In this document: positions 58,210 to 64,000 of the stretch, one piece after another
Position numbering within the stretch: the first letter of the stretch is position 1
Layout of the letters: each line of letters begins with the position of its first letter
Assembly (NCBI GenBank): GCA_033032175.1
Contig: CM065322.1
Location: forward strand, 744,001 to 808,000
DNA: 64,000 nt
Reading direction: 5' to 3'
Source: Saturnia japonica
Taxonomy: Eukaryota; Arthropoda; Insecta; Lepidoptera; Saturniidae
Position numbers and translations under genes: made by a program
Notes under the pieces: generated by a model
Seen by the model: the letters and a program-made list of their open reading frames with translations, nothing else
What the model was told of the DNA's origin: nothing
The model's database searches: none

Positions 58210-58934
58210 CATTAGGAACACCCATAATAAGCATTTTTGTCTTTAAAATAGCCAGGAATGGGAGAGCAAGATTCGCACGGGCATTCTGTGTTCCACATAA
58301 GCGAAGCCACGGGCACAGCTAGATATATAAATAAAACTTTATTCTTCAATATTCATTTCTTCCTCAGCATTTAATGTAGATGAAGTCAATTATCTCCTTT
58401 AAAAGTCAAGAATATCAATTCCTAAAAAAGTATCCTAAATATGGATTATGAATACCTAATATATTTATTACCAGACTTAATTATCACTAATCAATCCAAA
58501 ACACTAACCTTAGAGACCTTTTACAGTAAAGATTACTTATAGAGATTTTAATCTACAAAAGCCACTAACTAGCCTTGCTAATGACCAAGAGGTTGCATTA
58601 TCCAGACATACATTTATTTTAATGATATCCTGCTTGCATCTGTATGTATATAAACAGTAATGAATTTATACAAATAATGAAAAGAAGTGAACAAGAAGGT
58701 GTGCAAAGACAGTAAAGTGGTACTCCATCCTTTTTGCCTACCTCTGTAGGGCAAAGGAATAATAGTAGAGTTAAATATATTAAAGCCCCCAACCTCCTTT
58801 TTGATGGCTTGATAAAAACACCCACAATAAACATTTTTGTCTTTAAAATAGCCAGGAGCGAGGAAGCAAGATTCGCAAGGGCATTCTGTAGTCCACGTGA
58901 GCAAAGCCACAGGCACAGATAGTCATTAAAAAAA
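58210..58934 (+). repeat. second copy of the jagunal-intron duplication, with two Lep1 3' ends
   Basis: 58210-58322 is a Lep1 3' end (GCACAGCTAG). 58323-58455 and 58690-58817 match 55840-55978 and 55979-56110, with 58456-58689 extra. 58818-58922 is a second Lep1 3' end (GGCACAGATAG, terminal C changed). No gene. Confidence 0.8.
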
Positions 58935-59007
58935 AAATGTGTTCAATTCACATGTGGTAGAAGTGAAACCTTCACATCTATGTTTTTTAAATTCAGAAAA
59001 AAATCAA

Positions 59008-60182
59008 TGTTAGCGACGCATAGGCCTAAGCGTAATGATACGATAATAACGATTGTAAATATAAGTTGTAAGGATGAATAATTTGCACGAACGATCAATA
59101 ATTAAATGTTTCTAATGTTTTGAATATGTTACTATAGCGTGTAGGTATGTAAGAACAGTATATAAGTCATGAAAATGTGTGTAGTCTAATAAAAATAATC
59201 AATTAAAGTACTAAAATCATATATTGTCAATAATTCATGTTATATAAAAGTTATACGTAATGTTTTGTGTGATATAAGTAAAATAGCCTTCTGTATGTGT
59301 TTTATAATGTTTGTAAGCTCAAATAGTGCGTATATAACGAGTCACAAGACGTTTTAAGGTTGCAATGTTTAATGCTTTATATCTCCCGTGTTTATTAACC
59401 TATAATGTTAAAGTTAGTGTTTTTGAATAGGTATTTGTGTCTACATTGATGTGAAATAGTTTTTATTGTATTTGAATAACTGTAATTAGAGATATTAACA
59501 ATTTATTGTATTCTGTATACAAGTAATAATAATAATAGACAGAGACAGCAATATTGCAACCACTGCGCATTACCGCGGTTAACGGACCACACCCAAGTTT
59601 GGTAATGAGCAGTACGGATAGAGACGCCATCGTCCGTCTCGCTCTCCGGCAAACCATATAAAAGGCGTTCTACCGGGGCCAACAAGCGCACACGGGTACC
59701 ACAAGCTGAAGAATCAAGACTCAAGACTCAAGACTCAAGAAACTGGAAGAAACCGTACCCAGAAGATATAGTATTAACAAAGTGTATTGTCTTGAAGAAT
59801 ACAGCAAATTTTATTGTGGTGCCTGTGTGTCATTTCTTCGCATCTTCACTAAGTTCAACCCGCCAGCGACCCAGTCCATTCCGCTCCGTGCTACGTCATC
59901 GCCGCGCCTACCAGCAGGCACCTCACTGCGTGTGTGTACCTTGATGTTTCGCCTTCTTCACGCCTAGTAGTTTCGGGTGTGAACAGGGTTGGTCGCACGT
60001 AGTGAGAGGGGCTCGCACGCACTGGTTTCCAGACAGCTGGTTACCGTAGCGTGTTATCCGCCGTCGGTTATACAGAGTACGAGGGAATCGTTTCCGTCGC
60101 GTTCGCGCCCTCGGTGCGCGGTCCCGCTCTGTATAGATTGACGTAGCACATTGTATAGTAGGCGCACGCGCGCGCTAATTTT
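59008..60182 (+). mobile_element. 1.2 kb insertion, probable large solo LTR or non-autonomous LTR element
   Basis: Bounded by AATCAA at 59002-59007 and 60183-60188, and absent from the 17 kb copy of the same repeat. It begins TGTTAGCGACGCATAGGCC and ends GCGCGCGCTAATTTT. It contains a TATA box (TATAAAAG, 59657), a triple AAGACTC repeat (about 59717-59738), and a GC-rich 3' half. TTGTAAGGATGAA (about 59068) is shared with the solo LTR at 41195, which may or may not mean kinship. Open frames 59463-59967 have no recognised domain. Confidence 0.6.
59657..59664 (+). promoter_or_regulatory. TATA box inside the 1.2 kb insertion
   Basis: CCATATAAAAGGCG in a GC-rich setting, as in LTR promoters. Confidence 0.5.
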
Positions 60183-60489
60183 AATCAAATACACACTAAT
60201 TTAAAGTTTATGAAAATGTACATACAAGTACTCACAATATCATTTTCAATTAATGCACATTTGAAATATCCATGACAATCTAACACAATATCTATCAGTA
60301 ACAGAACGTAATGTGTTGTCTAAAAAGTTTTTGTTTCGTGTCTTGTTGGTGAGGTATTAAAATTAATTATTACGTGGCAACAACAAACTTTCGCTTTTTC
60401 GTTTCGTTTCATCGACTTTCAAATCACAACAATGCTAAATAAAATTTCACTTAAATAAAATTTATTTAACTCAAACATTTTTTTCAATA

Positions 60490-61844
60490 CACTGACGGAC
60501 ACATAAACTGCATCAAAGTACAAGGCGACTTTGAAATAAATATTTTAATGAAAGTATGGAAACTTTTCATATAAATTTGTATTCATATTGGTTCGTTAAC
60601 TTTAAAAGTGCGTAAGTAGTATCACATATCTATAACTTGAAGTGTGTTTATTAGAAACGACCATTCAATATTTTTAACAAAAACGATAAATACTTAGAAC
60701 AAAAATTTCTTTAATTGAGAAGTTGGTTTTAAGTAATGAAATAAGGTTTAAGCACAGGTTTTTTTTTCTCTTTTAATAAGGTGTGTTACCACGTACGCAC
60801 GTATTACTGATTCTAATCGGTTCCTTGTAGACCTGATTAGAGTTATTAAAAGTTCTTGGGGAATATTGCCCCATTCTTGGGAAATTGTTTTTTCTTTCTT
60901 GCATATACAGCTCTTTTTAAATTGTCCCAAACGTGCTCAATGGGATTAAGTTCCCTGCTGCGTGCTGGCCAATTCATGGTACTTACGTATTCCAACCTCT
61001 TCGCAATATTTCGAACTTATAAAGCGACGTGCAGTCGAGCATTATCTTGCATTAGAGTAAAAATTTCCCTATGAATCCCATATAAGGTACCTCGTGAGCT
61101 TCTAAAATCACCGTTATTTAGCGGTGGGCCGCCAAACCGCTATTACCGTTTTGACGAGCAATTCTCTCCCCACGTCGACGATAGACTCTTCTGTGAGCCC
61201 CTTCCTATAGCCTCCTTCTTATTGTTCGTGAACTCACTTTTACTCCACACAATTCGTTCAGCTCTCTTTTGATGCTATCTGACGTGAGGAAACGATTTCG
61301 CAAGGAAGTTGACACAATAAAACTGTCATTACGACTGATGGTCACCCGAGTTTTACCGCTAACACATCTCCTTTTGTAAGAATCTGTCTCTATAAAACTT
61401 CTCTATACTCTAAAAACCGTAGACTGGTTTAAATTTAAATTTCTAGCAATCGTTTGCATATTCAAGACTTGCCGCACCGACGCGACACCACAATTTGTAC
61501 GGCTTGTTCGGACGAAGTATCCATATTATTGCACCGAAACTCTTTTTGAGTTAAAAAGACCACCTAACAAGTCTATTGTTAAATATAATTGAATTGGCAA
61601 AGGAAAACAAATCAACAAAAATCAGTTTCAAATTTTATTAACACACAAATTTGAGAAAACGCGTAATTTCTTTTTACTCAGGGTTTAATCATTTGTTCAT
61701 CTACAGTTCAATTTTTATTTTTTTTAATTACTTATGGTCAGTCTTTACTTTTTCATTTATGTAAAACTAAAAAGTTTGCATACTTATTAAATATATTCAT
61801 TTACAAGTAATCCTGAATTTTGATGCAGTTTAAGTGTCCGTCAT
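60490..61844 (-). mobile_element. Tc1-like transposon, degraded
   Basis: Inverted ends TGACGGACACATAAACTGCA, TCAAA (60493) and TTTGATGCAGTTTAAGTGTC, CGTCA (to 61843) with TA flanks. The - strand transposase pieces are RVTISRNDSFIVSTSLRNRF, SIKRELNELC, SSRTIRRRL in the N-terminal DNA-binding part, and WPARSRELNPIEHVWDNLKR, GNIPQELLITLIRSTRNRL at the C-terminus. NPIEH carries the final catalytic Glu of Tc1 (DD34E). The central catalytic part is mostly missing, and stops and frameshifts occur. Confidence 0.9.
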
Positions 61845-62814
61845 TATTTTATATCATTCCTTTTCTTTCCATTTTCAAATTATACCTATATAGACTTCAT
61901 AGACCTTATATATAGTAGTTCGACAAAGGAGATTTACATTGTCACACTCAGCACAAATGAATAGAGTAAAGCAATACATCGGGAAGACTTAAGCGTTCGT
62001 TAAACTGTTAAGATTATTGTAAACTGTGTTTATATTTTAAAAACTAAATAAAAAGTATTTACTCCAGTTCTCGGCATTATCACTTTCCCACACATATATT
62101 ATTAGCCGGTACTCGTGACTTCGTCTGCGTATTATTGGATCTCGGAACACGACAAACCGAAAGAAAATTATTCTTGAGCTTGTCACTATGTGTATGATGG
62201 ACGCGATCCCTACCACTCCGCTATAACTATACCAATATATTTAAGCGGGAAAGTTTTTTGTTAGTTTATTTCGGTAATCTCTGGAACTGCCCGTCGGATT
62301 CAAAAAACTATTTTTGTATATGATAGCCAGACTCTCGAGAATAGCATAGGCTTAAGATTAAGCTACATATCTCAGATCGCCATACATATATGATTTGTGT
62401 TACGTAAGTCAGAAGTCGAGGCACTCCCGAGTTGCTTTAACCACGTACTCTGGCGTAAATGTTAATGATACGGAAATACAATGTTGTACGATAATATTTT
62501 TCCTTAGTATATCTTAAAAATGTCAGCGATAACATATGTCTATCTCCTATACATAAGCCATAATAAGGTATATTGTGATAAATATTTGTTGTTAATTAAA
62601 AAGTGATTTATACGCATTATTTTTCGACATAGTTTTATAATCCTTACAAACAAAAGTTACTTCATCATAAAGACAATTTTATGAAGTTAAATTTTGCTCT
62701 TTAGAGTATGCTATTTGGACACATCGTTTAGGAGATAATGAAAAATTAAAATAATTTGTACTTGCTGGAAAAACAATTATGATAGACTACATGGCTGCGA
62801 GGGCAGTTCGGTAT
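61845..62814. other. gene-free stretch with repeat scraps
   Basis: ATTAGCCGGTACTCGTGACT (about 62100) resembles the inverted CTAG-type repeat start. CACGACAAACCGAAAGAAAA and CTATGTGTATGATGG (about 62147-62200) match the 8.6 kb repeat family. No gene. Confidence 0.5.
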
Positions 62815-63430
62815 TTGTCATATAAAATTAACACGGTTTCTTCATACAAACTTTCATCCCATATTTCACCCCGTCAAGTTTTATTTTCGCAACGGAAGGT
62901 AGCCTATGTCTTTTTCCAAGGTTCAATATATCTGTTTACCAAAATTAACTAAAACTGGTTTAAAGTTTGTCAAAAATTCAGAAGGTTGTGTGTTCAAATC
63001 ACATCGGTGTCACCACATATGGGATAACACAATGAAAGAATTCGCTTGTAGCAAAACTATATAATCCAGATAATTTACTATAGGTATATCAATGTCAATA
63101 ATTCAACAAACCAGTTGGCATGGAAACCAATATCATTACACCAACTGCTCACGTGCATTAATGTTCTCACATTCAGGTATATCAATGTCAATAAATCGAC
63201 AAACCAGTTGGCATAGAAACGTCATTTGACAAACCGTATATGCGCATTGATGTTCCCACATTTTCTTCTTACAAACTCTCATCCCTATTTACATCTTAAA
63301 GTTTTATTTTCGTTACAAAAAGTAGCATATATCCTCTCCCAAGGTACAATCTATCTCTATACCAAAATTCATCAAAATCGGTTCAGCGGTTTATGCGTGA
63401 AAACGTAACAGACAGACAGTTACTTTGATC
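62815..63430 (+). mobile_element. two RTE/SINE-like 3' tails
   Basis: CAAACTTTCATCCC...AGTTTTATTTTCGCAACGGA...TTTACCAAAATTAAC and, 430 bp later, CAAACTCTCATCCC...AGTTTTATTTTCGTTACAAA...ATACCAAAATTCATC, AAAATCGGTTCAGCGG, GTAACAGACAGACAGTTACT. The second is the widespread tail of insect RTE-like elements. No RT frame remains. Confidence 0.6.
63083..63268. repeat. direct duplication, period about 93 bp
   Basis: GGTATATCAATGTCAATAAT, TCAACAAACCAGTTGGCAT at 63083 and GGTATATCAATGTCAATAAA, TCGACAAACCAGTTGGCAT at 63176, each followed by TGCAT(T/G)...ATGTTC(T/C)CACATT. Confidence 0.85.
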
Positions 63431-63934
63431 ATGTATAGACATATAGATAGAAATGAATTAAGTTTATAGGTAAAGATACTTTAACCAACAGAAAAAAATG
63501 TGAAAAGGAGACCAACTTCAGTACAAACGATATTTAACTTTGAAGTGGTTGTTGTCACTGATAAAAGAGCTGAGATCTAACGAGTGTCAAGTTTTATAGC
63601 AGTTCCTTTAATTATAACTGTAGTCAGGTGTTTGATTCAGATTTTTAACCAGACAAGATTTAATTGTTGTGTTGTTGTGTTTTTATCCAGTGGCCTCAAC
63701 AATTAAAAAAAAGAGTGATCCATCACCTCGCGAGACCCCTGGCAAATGTAAAAATCCAAATTATGTCGTATAGATAATATACATAAAAGGATAGTTTATG
63801 AAAGGAAATAAGCAAAAATAACATATTCAGATTATTTTAAAGAAGTAGATGATTGTTTATTTAAGCTCACGGCGACGCGTCACCATACCGTATCAAAAGT
63901 TTCACACTGTCATAAAGCGTAGTGACGCTTAACG

Positions 63935-63972
63935 TGGCGACGCGACGTGGCGACGCGGCGACGCGACGCAAA
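63935..63972. repeat. GC-rich minisatellite at the window edge
   Basis: GTGGCGACGCGACGTGGCGA, CGCGGCGACGCGACG: repeats of GCGACGCG/GACG in an AT-rich setting. It is preceded by CTCACGGCGACGCGTCACC at 63866. The structure may continue beyond the window. Confidence 0.7.
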
Positions 63973-64000
63973 TGTTCTGTGGTTAACAATCGGTCTGACA

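Larger units (their letters stand above)
58935..60430 (-). repeat. interspersed repeat R, inverted copy, split by a 1.2 kb insertion
   Basis: 58935-59007 matches the inverse of 17212-17280, and 60184-60430 the inverse of 16730-17210. This copy lacks the 187-bp solo LTR of the 17 kb copy (contiguous TGAAAATGTACATACAAGTA at 60211). Confidence 0.75.

Noticed and set aside
59463..59967. Overlapping frames in the 1.2 kb insertion
   Set aside because: Low complexity and opposite-strand overlap; no gag, pol or host motif. Treated as part of an LTR-like insertion.
1..64000. CRISPR array, bacterial operon or phage system
   Set aside because: Split genes with spliceosomal introns, SINEs, LINEs and mariner elements show animal nuclear DNA. 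No spaced short repeats of CRISPR type were seen.

Overview
This window looks like a piece of a lepidopteran (moth or butterfly) nuclear chromosome. It is strongly AT-rich, and genuine genes are split into short exons with GT/AG introns. The spaces are filled with families typical of Lepidoptera: elements ending in CAGCTAG|T like the Lep1 non-autonomous Helitrons, tRNA-derived SINEs, mariner/Tc1 transposons, BEL/Pao-like and other LTR pieces, and 5'-truncated LINEs. No bacterial operon, CRISPR array or rRNA gene was seen, and the tRNA-like stretches are SINE heads. Assignment to species is not possible from the sequence alone.

Only two host genes can be supported, and they are convergent. (1) A HHEX-type homeobox gene on the + strand has three exons (28447-28903, 44516-44691, 46019-46147) with matching intron phases. 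It predicts 253 residues, with an N-terminal FFIEDIL motif, a Hhex-like homeodomain ending QVKTWFQNRRAKWRR, and an acidic tail. Its 15.6 kb first intron carries most of the transposons in the middle of the window. (2) jagunal on the - strand has four exons (56663-56575, 55269-55127, 53300-53067, 52211-52080). It encodes a four-pass ER membrane protein of about 198 residues. Exon 2 carries one extra base that breaks the frame; this is either a consensus error or a real lesion.

Layout. 1-7613: a tandem array of a 3.25 kb repeat unit with near-identical copies, a LINE tail and a GC-rich insert. 7614-28446: gene-poor DNA with SINEs, a jockey-like LINE fragment, a solo LTR in an older repeat, a MITE and microsatellites. 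28447-46147: the HHEX gene, with a long foldback element, a recently active-looking mariner relative (perfect TIRs, one stop codon), and a second mariner split by a solo LTR in intron 1. 46148-52079: intergenic repeats. 52080-56663: jagunal, with a small mariner in intron 2 and a Lep1 copy in intron 1. 56664-64000: a miniature LTR retrotransposon, a partial segmental duplication of jagunal intron 1, a 1.2 kb insertion in a repeat, a Tc1 relic, RTE-like tails and a GC-rich minisatellite at the right edge.

The most informative structures are nested insertions. Two copies of one old repeat (near 17 kb and 60 kb) each carry a different insertion and so act as each other's empty site. At 41 kb the 5-bp target duplication of a solo LTR allows the host mariner to be read through. 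No clearly new biological system was found; the best leads are the TE structures, the tandem array and the jagunal frameshift.
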